A stretch of 64,000 bases of DNA, taken from assembly GCA_910578275.1 (NCBI GenBank), contig CAJTPR010000008.1, forward strand, positions 1 through 64,000, in the 5' to 3' direction. The DNA is from an uncultured Bacteroidales bacterium (GTDB lineage Bacteria; Bacteroidota; Bacteroidia; Bacteroidales; P3). This document shows positions 1-7,835 of the stretch, piece after piece (the stretch's first letter is position 1; every line of letters begins with the position of its first letter). The translations under genes were made by a program, and so were the position numbers. The notes under the pieces were generated by a model that did no database searches, was not told the origin of the DNA, and was given only the letters and a program-made list of their open reading frames with translations.

Positions 1-381
1 ACCCACTCGGCCGCCTCCACCTCGGCCGCCGGTCTGATGAGCGCCGCCGACAAGACAGATCTGACTTCCCTGATGAATATGCGGATTGCCGGTGTATACG
101 ACTTTCAAAGTAATGGCGGATTAGCCAACAGGCATGGAATTACTGTTACATGTACCGCAGCGACCGCTTCCAATGGGGAGGCTTGCTTCCGGGTAAAATT
201 GATCGGTGGAAATTCGAGCCGTGTCTATTATCCGGTGGTTATCCCGCCTTTGGGGTACACCGCCGCTGCCAGCGGGCGTACGGGAGGTGGCACCTCTTTC
301 GATGTGGTCTTCTACAACCGTAAGAGCGGCTATACGGAACGTCCAAGCAACGGAATCCTGGCGCTCGTCGAGGTCGGATGA
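1..381 (+). CDS. Phage tail-fibre-like protein, C-terminal part (5' end outside window)
   Basis: The reading frame is open from the first base, so this is the C-terminal end (about 126 residues) of a longer protein. The segment STSAAGLMSAADKTDL, encoded before and after an internal ATG at 37, resembles the repeat that precedes receptor-binding tips in phage tail fibres and collar proteins (AAGLMSxxDKxxL). The rest is glycine-, serine- and threonine-rich with predicted beta character and no transmembrane segment, and ends LVEVG-stop. The internal ATG at 37 is unlikely to be the true start because the motif begins upstream of it. No other phage genes are visible in the window, so this may be a prophage edge or a remnant. 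The lipoprotein gene follows after 34 bases, and the last bases of this gene are part of the duplication described there. The phage assignment is inferred from one short motif. Confidence 0.55.
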   Translation, partial: THSAASTSAAGLMSAADKTDLTSLMNMRIAGVYDFQSNGGLANRHGITVTCTAATASNGEACFRVKLIGGNSSRVYYPVVIPPLGYTAAASGRTGGGTSFDVVFYNRKSGYTERPSNGILALVEVG

Positions 382-415
382 TATTTATTGTTTAATTTCG
401 CAAAAAAAATCGAGT

Positions 416-1096
416 ATGAAAACAAAAACGTTTTTGCTGCTGTTTGCTTCCATAGTGCTGTTTCAGGCCTGCAAACCAGACGATGCGGGAAAAGAAGATG
501 CCCGTATCCTCGCCTACGCCATCGTGCAGATGGACATTGCTCCGGGCAACGGTCATCGGCAGAAATCGGTCGATGTGGTGGGCGACAGCCTGTCCGTGCA
601 TCAACTGGCGGTTTACTCCTGCCTCATTCAAGGTCCCTGCGACTCAAATTGGATCAGTGGTGCCATGGAAAATAATGAGTATCTTTTTTTCGGAGACGAT
701 CACAATGTCTTTGTCCGGGACACGGTCAACCACACGTTTTCCTTTATGCACGATGCGGCCGTTTTCTTTACCGAATACGACAATGACCGACTCGGGGTGC
801 CGGGTACGGAGCGATTGGGATGGCTGGCCTGCTACGTCGAACCTGTTTTCTGTGCCTATTATGATACCATAAATGGACACTACAACAATCCATTGGTTGG
901 AATTGCTGATTTTGATTTCAATAGCTGCCGTATCGACACCTTGGGCTACATTCCAAGGGCGCAAATGGAAGTCAACCGGAAAAAGCTGCTCCGGCTCATG
1001 GACGAACAACGGTTCCAAGCCATGATAGACCTCTACAAACACGATTACCATATCTATACCTGCACCGGCGAAGAGTTCCGCAAGATGCACCAATAA
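416..1096 (+). CDS. Small lipoprotein of unknown function, tandem copy A
   Basis: The protein has 226 residues. The ATG at 416 was chosen because it begins a clear lipoprotein signal: a basic start MKTK, a hydrophobic stretch, then FQAC with the lipidation cysteine at residue 19. The residues after it (CKPDDAGKED) are lysine then acidic, like the export signal that sends Bacteroidota lipoproteins to the cell surface. The mature part has no membrane segment and no domain I recognise; it contains several cysteines and many aromatic and acidic residues. It is about 95 percent identical to copy B by eye, except for residues 151-170. A TAATTTCG box at 393-400 resembles the -7 element, and a terminator follows at 1188-1223. 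Its position behind a tail-fibre-like gene would suit a phage-borne accessory lipoprotein, but that is inference. Function unknown. Confidence 0.8.
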   Translation: MKTKTFLLLFASIVLFQACKPDDAGKEDARILAYAIVQMDIAPGNGHRQKSVDVVGDSLSVHQLAVYSCLIQGPCDSNWISGAMENNEYLFFGDDHNVFVRDTVNHTFSFMHDAAVFFTEYDNDRLGVPGTERLGWLACYVEPVFCAYYDTINGHYNNPLVGIADFDFNSCRIDTLGYIPRAQMEVNRKKLLRLMDEQRFQAMIDLYKHDYHIYTCTGEEFRKMHQ

Positions 1097-1187
1097 GCCC
1101 CGTTTAAATACGCGGAGCTGGTGCGTCCGGGACTGAATCAGCCTGATTGCCAGCAAACGTGTGAGGACGTGTCTGGTCGATAGATGG

Positions 1188-1223
1188 GCGGGCCTGCCGG
1201 ATATTCCGGCAGGCCCGCTTTTT
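1188..1223 (+). terminator. Rho-independent terminator after lipoprotein copy A
   Basis: Perfect 14-base-pair stem (arms 1188-1201 and 1205-1218, loop of three bases) followed by five T residues. It lies 91 bases after the stop codon of copy A. Confidence 0.9.
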
Positions 1224-1347
1224 GCGTGTACCGGTGTTGGAGCGATTTAAACGACAACACGTTGGAACGCTTTCCGCCTTCCTGAGAGACTCGTGCTCGT
1301 CGAGGTCGGATGATATTTATTGGTTAATTTCGCAAAAAAAATCGAGT

Positions 1348-2040
1348 ATGAAAAAAATCACGTTTTCACTGTTGCTGATACTTGCCTCTATGGTGCTGTT
1401 TCAGGCCTGCAAGCCGGACGATGCGGGCAAAGAAGATACCCGTATCCTCGCCTACGCCATCGTGCAGATGGACATTGCTCCGGGCAACGCTCATCGGCAG
1501 AAATCGGTCGATGTGGTGGGCGACAGCCTGTCCGTGCATCAATTGGCGGTTTACTCTTGCCTCATTCAAGGTCCCTGCGACTCAAATTGGATCAGTGGTG
1601 CCATGGAAAACAACGAGCATGTTTTTTTCGGTGATGATCGTAACGTCTTTATCCGGGACACGGTCAGCCACACGTTTTCCTTTATGCACGATGCGGCCGT
1701 TTTCTTTACCGAATACGACAATGACCGACTCGGAGTGCCGGGTACGGAACGATTGGGATGGCTGGCCTGCTACGTCGAACCAGTTTTCTGTGCCTATTAT
1801 GATACCGTGAAAGGGAGATATTTCAACCCGCTGGCAGAAGTGGATAGTCTCGGGTTCCGCTGGCGTTATTGCCGTATCGACACCTTGGGCTACATTCCAA
1901 GGGCGCAAATGGAAGTCAACCGGAAAAAGCTGCTCCGGCTCATGGACGAACAACGGTTCCAAGCCATGATAGACCTCTACAAACACGATTACCATATCTA
2001 TACCTGCACCGGCGAAGAGTTCCGCAAGATGCACCAATAA
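1348..2040 (+). CDS. Small lipoprotein of unknown function, tandem copy B
   Basis: The protein has 230 residues. The start at 1348 matches the start of copy A, with the same leader bases. The signal peptide begins MKKITFSLLL and the lipidation cysteine is residue 21, again followed by KPDDAGKED. Differences from copy A cluster in the signal peptide and in one window (residues 153-174, two residues longer than in copy A); the rest differs at only a few positions. The same weak -7-like TAATTTCG lies at 1325-1332. It has its own terminator at 2132-2168, so the two copies look like independent transcription units. The family is not recognised. Two intact copies with focal divergence suggest selection on the variable patch, or recombination with a third allele. 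Confidence 0.8.
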   Translation: MKKITFSLLLILASMVLFQACKPDDAGKEDTRILAYAIVQMDIAPGNAHRQKSVDVVGDSLSVHQLAVYSCLIQGPCDSNWISGAMENNEHVFFGDDRNVFIRDTVSHTFSFMHDAAVFFTEYDNDRLGVPGTERLGWLACYVEPVFCAYYDTVKGRYFNPLAEVDSLGFRWRYCRIDTLGYIPRAQMEVNRKKLLRLMDEQRFQAMIDLYKHDYHIYTCTGEEFRKMHQ

Positions 2041-2131
2041 GCCCCGTTTAAATACGCGGAGCTGGTGCGTCCGGGGCTGAATCAGCCTGATTGCCGGTAA
2101 ACGTGTGAGGACGTGTCTGGTCGATAGATGG

Positions 2132-2168
2132 GCGGGCCTGCCGGAATATCCGGCGGGCCCGCTTTTTT
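2132..2168 (+). terminator. Rho-independent terminator after lipoprotein copy B
   Basis: Stem arms 2132-2145 and 2149-2162 with one T-G wobble relative to the copy A terminator, followed by six T residues. Confidence 0.9.
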
Positions 2169-2313
2169 GTTCGACAACGATTTCCTCCGGCACGTGAGGG
2201 ACATTTCGTTTTTACGATCAAGATTCCCACGGTTATAGGACACCGACCTTTTCCCCTCTTCCGAACTGGTTTTACAACTTTTCAAGAATCGGAATACCCA
2301 ATACCGGCAAAAC

Positions 2314-2341
2314 AAAAAGCCGATCCTACAAAGAACCGGCT
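2314..2341 (-). terminator. Rho-independent terminator of the metG-mltG-rpoD unit
   Basis: Read on the minus strand, arms 2341-2333 and 2326-2318 form a 9-pair stem with two G-U pairs and a 6-base loop, followed by a run of T residues. It lies 27 bases beyond the rpoD stop codon. Confidence 0.75.
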
Positions 2342-2367
2342 TCATATCTAACGCTGAAATCCCCTTA

Positions 2368-3234
2368 TTATTCCCCGAGGAAGGTCTTGAGGTGTTTGCT
2401 GCGCGAGGAGTTCTTCAAGCGGCGGATGGCTTTTTCCTTGATTTGGCGCACTCTCTCGCGGGTAAGGTCGAACTTGGCGGCGATTTCGTCGAGCGTGAGG
2501 CCGTGATGCCCGCCGATGCCGTAAAAGAGGTTTATCACGTCGCGTTCCTTGTCGGTGAGCGTGGCCAAGGCCCGTTCGATTTCGCGCGAAAGCGATTCCT
2601 TCATCAACGACTGGTCGGTGCTGGGCGCATCGTCGGCCACATAGACATCGATGAAATTGGTTTCCTCGTCCTGTACCAAAGGCGCGTCCATGGAGATATA
2701 TCGCGTGGTGATATTGAGCACCTCGGCTATCTTTTCCTTGGGCATGTCGAGGCTGGCGGCCAACTCGTCGATGGAAGGTGGACGTTCGAATTTCTGCTCG
2801 AGCCGCGAAGACTCCTTCTTGATCTTGTTGAGCGAACCCACCTGGTTCAACGGGAGACGCACGATACGCGACTGTTCGGCCAAGGCTTGCAGGATGGATT
2901 GGCGAATCCACCAAACGGCATATGAAATGAACTTGAAACCGCGCGTTTCGTCAAAACGCTTGGCAGCCTTGATCAGCCCCAGGTTCCCTTCGTTGATAAG
3001 GTCGGGCAGGCTCAAGCCTTGGTTCTGGTATTGTTTGGCCACGGAAACCACAAAACGGAGATTCGATTTCACCAACTTGTCCAAGGCGGCCTTGTTACCC
3101 ATACGGATAAGCCCCGCCAGACGCACTTCCTCCTCCGCGGATATAAGTTCTTCCTTGCCGATGTCTTGCAGGAACTTGTCCAAAGAGGCGGTTTCGCGGT
3201 TGGTAATGGATTTTGAAATTTTAAGTTGTCTCAT
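2368..3234 (-). CDS. rpoD: RNA polymerase primary sigma factor RpoD (sigma-70)
   Basis: Directs RNA polymerase to housekeeping promoters. The 288-residue length is typical of the Bacteroidota primary sigma factor, which lacks region 1.1 and the long non-conserved region. Region 1.2 is at about residues 15-48. Region 2 spans 58-127 and includes the -10-recognition and melting segment FKFISYAVWWIRQSI. Region 3 is about 128-200. Region 4 is about 220-280, with helix-turn-helix LTLDEIAAKFDLTRERVRQI. It lies 24 bases after mltG and is probably cotranscribed with metG and mltG, ending at the terminator at 2314-2341. This sigma type recognises TTTG-N19-TAnnTTTG, and exact matches to that consensus are found elsewhere in the window (17895-17925 and 23244-23274). 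Confidence 0.97.
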   Translation of the reverse strand: MRQLKISKSITNRETASLDKFLQDIGKEELISAEEEVRLAGLIRMGNKAALDKLVKSNLRFVVSVAKQYQNQGLSLPDLINEGNLGLIKAAKRFDETRGFKFISYAVWWIRQSILQALAEQSRIVRLPLNQVGSLNKIKKESSRLEQKFERPPSIDELAASLDMPKEKIAEVLNITTRYISMDAPLVQDEETNFIDVYVADDAPSTDQSLMKESLSREIERALATLTDKERDVINLFYGIGGHHGLTLDEIAAKFDLTRERVRQIKEKAIRRLKNSSRSKHLKTFLGE

Positions 3235-3258
3235 CTTATTGGTTTTATGGCGTATTTA

Positions 3259-4338
3259 CTACTTGATGCCCATCTTGTCGAGTTCCCTCCGATAGGCGCG
3301 GGCGTTGGCCAGATGCCCCGCATAGGTTTCGGCAAAGGAATGGCTGCCCGAAAAATCGGCCTTGGCGCAAAAGTACAAATATTTGGTTTGTTTGTTCTGC
3401 AGGACGGCATCGATGCTCGAAACTGAAGGCGTGCAGATGGGGCCGGGAGGCAAACCTCTCCGGCAGTACGTATTATAGGGAGATTCCGCCTTGAGATGTT
3501 CCTTGAGGATACGCCTGAGCGTGAAGTCACCCACGGCGAACTTGACCGTAGGATCGGCCTGAAGCGGCATCTTCCTGCGATAGCGGTTCAGGTAAACCGA
3601 AGCAATGTCGGGGCGTTCGGCCTTGTCGAGCGTTTCTTCCTCCACGATGGAAGCCAGCGTGATGACCTGCACCCGGTTCAGCCCCATCGCACGGGCCTGT
3701 CCCCGGCGAAAGGCGTTCCAAAAACGGTCCTGCTCGTGGAACATCCGCGCGAAAAAGCCCTTGGCGTCCATGTTCCAGAAACAATAGTACGTGTCGGGAA
3801 TGAAACAAGCCATGACGTTGCACGGATCGACGCGCAAGGTGTCGAATCCATCGTCCTCGTCTTCGATTTCCTGTCCGGCGAACCAGAAACGGCCCAGGAA
3901 CGCCTCGTCGCCCAGCAACCGCAGTATGGAAACCGAATCGGCCTCTATCTGCCTGGAAACGATGCCCGCCAAGGCCTGGGGCGTGCGCACCTTGCCGAAC
4001 GTGAGCCTGATTTCATCCTGCAATCCGGCACGCATCTTGTTTACCACCGTCAAGGCCGTCGAACCGCGTTGCAGCACGTAGCGTCCCGGTTTCACGCAGA
4101 CAGGGTAGCCTTTCAGGCGCGAGATGATCTCGAACTTGCACATCTTCACACCTCCGCTATGCCGCAGGCTGTCTTGCACCTGGGCATACGTGGCTCCCGT
4201 GGGGACGAAGATCTCGGTGCGTTTCTTCACCGCCGATCCCATGCCTACCGAGGCCACCGCCACCATGAGCGCGAAAACGCACACGGCCGCCGCGTAAAGC
4301 ATTATCTTGAGCCTTTTGCTGAATTTCTTTCGTCCCAT
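3259..4338 (-). CDS. mltG: Endolytic peptidoglycan transglycosylase MltG
   Basis: Cleaves nascent glycan strands at the inner membrane and so ends their elongation. The protein has 359 residues with a short basic N-terminus and one membrane anchor at about residues 12-34. The YceG/MltG fold follows, with FIPDTY (179-184), the catalytic glutamate E233 in ASIVEEET, and the conserved LQADPTV (259-265). The C-terminal part carries LPPGPICTPS, typical of the family. The start lies 3 bases after the metG stop, so the genes are likely translationally linked. Pairing with metG and rpoD is a chance housekeeping neighbourhood as far as I can tell. Confidence 0.95.
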   Translation of the reverse strand: MGRKKFSKRLKIMLYAAAVCVFALMVAVASVGMGSAVKKRTEIFVPTGATYAQVQDSLRHSGGVKMCKFEIISRLKGYPVCVKPGRYVLQRGSTALTVVNKMRAGLQDEIRLTFGKVRTPQALAGIVSRQIEADSVSILRLLGDEAFLGRFWFAGQEIEDEDDGFDTLRVDPCNVMACFIPDTYYCFWNMDAKGFFARMFHEQDRFWNAFRRGQARAMGLNRVQVITLASIVEEETLDKAERPDIASVYLNRYRRKMPLQADPTVKFAVGDFTLRRILKEHLKAESPYNTYCRRGLPPGPICTPSVSSIDAVLQNKQTKYLYFCAKADFSGSHSFAETYAGHLANARAYRRELDKMGIK

Positions 4339-4341
4339 TTC

Positions 4342-6411
4342 CTACCTTATCTGCATGCCCGGTTCGGCATCGGGCGCGGGTTCCACGAAACAAAGCCTTC
4401 CATCGGGATTCTCGCTCATGAGAATCATGCCGTGCGACTCGATGCCTTTCAGGTTCTTGGGTTCAAGGTTCGCCAACAGGCAAACCTTCTTGCCCACAAT
4501 CGCCTCCGGCGCATGGTATTCGGCTATGCCGCTCACCACCGTACGGGTATCGAAGCCCGTGTCGAGCGTAAGCTTGAGCAACTTCTTGGTCTTGGCCACC
4601 TTTTCGGCGGCGATAATCTTGGCCACGCGCAAGTCGATCTTGCCGAATTCGTCGAAATTCACCGGATTCTTTTGCGGTTCATAGTCCACGGCGGCGGCTT
4701 TCGCATTGGATTCCTTGGCGGCCCGCAACTTGTCCATCTGTCTTTCGATATCCTCGTCCTCTATCTTCTCGAACAGGAATTCGGCGGGATTCAGCACATG
4801 CCCTTCCGGCAAAAGGAAACGCTCTTCGGCCTTGTCCCAGCCCGATTCGGACATGTTCAGGATACGGCGTGACTTGACGGCGGTAAACGGCAGGAAAGGT
4901 TCGCAAAGTACGGCCAGATGCGCCGCGATCTGCAAGGAAACGTCCAGCACCGTCTTCACCCGTTCCGGATCGGTCTTGAACACTTTCCAAGGTTCGTTGT
5001 CGGTCAGGTATTTGTTGCCCAGGCGCGCCAAGTTCATCAGTTCGTTCAAGGCTTCCCTGAAACGGTATTGTTCGATGCTCCCGGCGATACGGGCCGGATA
5101 AGCGCACATTTCCTGCAAGACGGCCTCGTCGGCTTCCGTGAGCCGGCCCGCCGCAGGCACCCTGCCCTCGAAATACTTGTGTGTGAGAACCACGGTACGG
5201 TTCACGAAATTGCCGAAGACGGCCAGGAGTTCGTTGTTGTTGCGAGACTGGAAGTCTTTCCAGGTGAAATCGTTGTCTTTCGATTCGGGCGCGTTGGCGG
5301 TAAGCACGTAACGGAGAACATCCTGTTTTCCGGGAAAATCCTCCAGATATTCGTGCAGCCACACCGCCCAGTTGCGGGAAGTGGAAATCTTGTCGCCCTC
5401 CAGGTTCAGGAACTCGTTGGCAGGGACGTTGTCGGGCAATATGTAACTGCCTTCAGCCTTGAGCATGCAAGGGAAGATGATGCAGTGGAAGACGATGTTG
5501 TCTTTTCCGATGAAATGGACCAGTTTGGTTTCCTTGTCTTTCCAGTACTTTTCCCAGTCGTCGGGGCGTAATTCCTTGGTGGCGGATATGTAGCCGATAG
5601 GCGCGTCGAACCAGACGTAAAGCACCTTCCCTTCCGTTCCGGGCAAGGGCAACGGGACGCCCCAGTCCAAGTCGCGCGTGACGGCACGAGGCTGCAAGCC
5701 TTGGTCTATCCACGACTTGCATTGGCCATAGACGTTCGTGCGCCAATCCGCCTTGTGGCCTTTCAAGATCCATTCACGCAGGAAATCCTCGTAACGGTCG
5801 AGCGGCAGGTACCAATGCCTGGTTTCCTTCTTCACGGGCGCGTTGCCGCTGATGGCGCTTTTGGGATCGATCAGTTCGTCGGGACTGAGCGAAGACCCGC
5901 ACTTTTCGCATTGGTCGCCGTAGGCTCCCTCGCTATTGCACTTGGAACAAGTGCCGGTGATGTAGCGGTCGGCGAGGAATTGCTTGTTTTCCTCGTCGTA
6001 GTATTGCATCGATGTCTTCTCGATGAAACAACCTTTGTCGTACAAGGTGCGGAAGAAATCGGAAGCCGTCTTCCGGTGCATGGGAGAGGATGTGCGCGAA
6101 TAGATGTCGAACGATATGCCGAACTTCTCGAAAGATTCCTTGATGAGCGCATGGTAGCGGTCGACGATCGCCTGGGGCGTGGTATTTTGCTTACGGGCCT
6201 TGATCGTGATGGGAACGCCATGTTCGTCGCTGCCGCCGATAAACATCACCTCGCGCCCCTTGCTGCGGAGATAGCGCACATAAATGTCGGCCGGCACGTA
6301 CACCCCCGCCAGATGTCCGATATGGACCGGTCCGTTGGCATAAGGCAAGGCGGAGGTCACGGTATAACGCCTGGGGATGCAATTATCAACGTCTGAATGT
6401 TGAGAATTCAT
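4342..6411 (-). CDS. metG: Methionyl-tRNA synthetase
   Basis: Charges tRNA-Met in the cytoplasm. The protein has 689 residues. The ATG at 6411 (MNSQHSDVDN) was chosen because homology begins just after it and the open frame upstream shows no conserved sequence. HIGH is at residues 30-33. A zinc-binding knuckle with paired cysteines (CSKC and CEKC) lies near residues 145-165. The KMSKS loop appears as KISTS, as is usual in Bacteroidota. The C-terminal 110 residues form the EMAP/Trbp111-type OB domain (IDLRVAKI, GIAEYH), which dimerises and binds tRNA. First gene of the metG-mltG-rpoD unit, divergent from the serine hydrolase at 6530. Confidence 0.97.
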   Translation of the reverse strand: MNSQHSDVDNCIPRRYTVTSALPYANGPVHIGHLAGVYVPADIYVRYLRSKGREVMFIGGSDEHGVPITIKARKQNTTPQAIVDRYHALIKESFEKFGISFDIYSRTSSPMHRKTASDFFRTLYDKGCFIEKTSMQYYDEENKQFLADRYITGTCSKCNSEGAYGDQCEKCGSSLSPDELIDPKSAISGNAPVKKETRHWYLPLDRYEDFLREWILKGHKADWRTNVYGQCKSWIDQGLQPRAVTRDLDWGVPLPLPGTEGKVLYVWFDAPIGYISATKELRPDDWEKYWKDKETKLVHFIGKDNIVFHCIIFPCMLKAEGSYILPDNVPANEFLNLEGDKISTSRNWAVWLHEYLEDFPGKQDVLRYVLTANAPESKDNDFTWKDFQSRNNNELLAVFGNFVNRTVVLTHKYFEGRVPAAGRLTEADEAVLQEMCAYPARIAGSIEQYRFREALNELMNLARLGNKYLTDNEPWKVFKTDPERVKTVLDVSLQIAAHLAVLCEPFLPFTAVKSRRILNMSESGWDKAEERFLLPEGHVLNPAEFLFEKIEDEDIERQMDKLRAAKESNAKAAAVDYEPQKNPVNFDEFGKIDLRVAKIIAAEKVAKTKKLLKLTLDTGFDTRTVVSGIAEYHAPEAIVGKKVCLLANLEPKNLKGIESHGMILMSENPDGRLCFVEPAPDAEPGMQIR

Positions 6412-6445
6412 GGTGGATGGCTTTTTTATGCTTTTCTTTTCAAAA

Positions 6446-6453
6446 TAAATTTG
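6446..6453 (+). promoter_or_regulatory. Candidate -7 element for the 6530-11586 operon
   Basis: TAAATTTG fits TAnnTTTG, 77 bases before the serine hydrolase ATG. The -33 position 23 bases upstream holds only a T-run rather than TTTG, so the match is partial. Confidence 0.4.
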
Positions 6454-6529
6454 CCGTTTGGGGCGAACCGTACCGCGGCGCGCGAAGATACTATAAAAAG
6501 AAGAATAGACGACAGAAAATGTGCTGAAC

Positions 6530-7825
6530 ATGTCAAAAAAACATTTTTCCGCATCCGTTTTGCTTGTCCTCATGGGCGTGGCGCTCTTCACGCCGCTGCC
6601 TTGGACCCGCGCCCAAAGCGGGCAACAGGAAAGTCGTTCCTTGCCGTCGAACGAAGAAGAGGTCTTGCGGGCCATGTACGAAAAAGCCTTGGATTCGGCA
6701 AAGTCGGCACGCATAGACAAGCTTCTCACCCACGCTTACAGCCGGGGCGGCTTCAGCGGCCAAGTGTTGTTGGCCGAAAAGGGGAAAGTGCTCTACCACA
6801 AATGCTTCGGCTTTTCCAACATCCGCGCCCGACGCGACTCCATCCTGCCCGGAAGCACGTTCCAGCTGGCCTCGCTTTCCAAGCCTTTCACGGCCGTGGC
6901 GGTAATGCAACTCTACCAGCACGGCAAGATCGACATCTACAAGCCCGTAAAGGAATACCTGGAAGATTTCCCCTTCGAGGACATCACCGTCGAACATCTC
7001 CTGCGGCATCGTTCCGGCCTGAAGAACTACATCTACATCGCCGACAAGTACTGGCCGGACAAGAAACGTTATCTCAGGAACGCCGACATTTCGCCGCTTC
7101 TGGCACGCTACGGCAAGACGCTCGACTTCAAGCCCGGCGCACGCTTCAAATATTGCAACACGAACTACGCCTACCTGGCTCTCTTGGTGGAAAAAATCAC
7201 CGGACAAAGCTTCGGACGGTATTTCGATGAAAACATCTCGGGCCCGCTGGGAATGGAAAACACGTTCGTATTCGACGCCAAGAACCCGCAAATGCCCGAC
7301 AAGGACATCGTAAGCGGCTATTCGTATTCCCGCCGGACAGGCTTTTACAAACGCTATCCCGACTATCTGGACGGAGTGGTGGGCGACAAGGGGCTTTTTT
7401 CAACGGCACAGGACATTTTCCTTTTCGACCAGGCATTGTATCGTTCCGATCTGCTGGCAGACAGCATCATCCGGCTCATGTTCACGCCCGCCGAGGAACT
7501 CACGTCCTCGCACGACAACGATTACGGGCTGGGCTTCCGCATACGGCAGGACACGGCCGGACACCGCATCGTCTTCCACAACGGATGGTGGAAAGGTTTC
7601 CGCACGTATTTCATCCACGACTACCAATGCGAACGTACGATCGTCTGGCTCAACAACCGGAGCGACGTGACCATCAACCCTTACATTTCCAAGATCTTTG
7701 AAATAGTGGATTCCTCGCAGGAACATTTTCCCGCGCCCGAACCCATGATGGCCAAGGATGAAAAGTTCATGCCCGATTCCACGACCATGCAGATCGCGGA
7801 CGAAACCTACGGTTCAAAAGAATAA
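6530..7825 (+). CDS. Secreted serine hydrolase, class C beta-lactamase family
   Basis: A penicillin-binding-protein-like or esterase-like serine hydrolase, likely periplasmic. The protein has 431 residues. ATG 6530 (MSKKHF) was preferred over the GTG at 6521 because it directly precedes the signal peptide, which ends near TRAQS (residue 30). Active-site motifs: SLSK with nucleophile S115 and general base K118; YCN in FKYCNTNYAY; and HNG near residue 350 in place of KTG. These define the broad family, which includes D,D-peptidases, esterases and D-aminopeptidases; the substrate cannot be read from the motifs. It begins a plus-strand operon (unknown membrane protein, dapF, acetyltransferase, gltX). 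Linkage to dapF is compatible with a cell-wall role but does not prove it. Confidence 0.85.
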   Translation: MSKKHFSASVLLVLMGVALFTPLPWTRAQSGQQESRSLPSNEEEVLRAMYEKALDSAKSARIDKLLTHAYSRGGFSGQVLLAEKGKVLYHKCFGFSNIRARRDSILPGSTFQLASLSKPFTAVAVMQLYQHGKIDIYKPVKEYLEDFPFEDITVEHLLRHRSGLKNYIYIADKYWPDKKRYLRNADISPLLARYGKTLDFKPGARFKYCNTNYAYLALLVEKITGQSFGRYFDENISGPLGMENTFVFDAKNPQMPDKDIVSGYSYSRRTGFYKRYPDYLDGVVGDKGLFSTAQDIFLFDQALYRSDLLADSIIRLMFTPAEELTSSHDNDYGLGFRIRQDTAGHRIVFHNGWWKGFRTYFIHDYQCERTIVWLNNRSDVTINPYISKIFEIVDSSQEHFPAPEPMMAKDEKFMPDSTTMQIADETYGSKE

Positions 7826-7835
7826 ACGGAATACC

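Larger units (their letters stand above)
363..1224. repeat. Tandem direct repeat, copy A (lipoprotein gene plus flanks)
   Basis: This unit runs from the last 19 bases of the tail-fibre-like gene, through the leader and the whole lipoprotein gene, to the end of its terminator. It recurs at 1295-2169. The two copies match almost base for base over the leader, most of the coding region and the 3' flank. They are offset by 932 bases at the start codon and 944 at the stop codon, because copy B carries 12 extra bases in the gene. Confidence 0.9.
1295..2169. repeat. Tandem direct repeat, copy B
   Basis: Second copy of the unit at 363-1224. The match begins within the final codons of the tail-fibre-like gene (ALVEVG-stop), so copy B carries a vestige of that gene's end with no gene before it. 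Bases 1225-1294 between the copies are unique: about 70 bases without an obvious function. Confidence 0.9.
2041..2367. other. 327-base intergenic region between converging units
   Basis: Holds the 3' flank and terminator of lipoprotein copy B (2132-2168) and the oppositely directed terminator of rpoD (2314-2341). The roughly 145 bases between them contain no open frame with coding character and no RNA gene that I can recognise. Confidence 0.7.

Noticed and set aside
1225..1294. Short gene between the lipoprotein repeats
   Set aside because: The 70 unique bases contain stops in relevant frames and no start with a convincing continuation.
3368..3375. TACTTTTG on the minus strand as a separate rpoD promoter
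   Set aside because: It lies inside mltG coding sequence, 134 bases before the rpoD start, with no TTTG at the -33 position. It is likely a coincidence of codons.
3496..4872. Long open frame on the plus strand opposite mltG and metG
   Set aside because: It lies fully antisense to two clear genes. The translation is arginine- and histidine-rich without conserved motifs, as expected of a shadow frame in GC-rich DNA.
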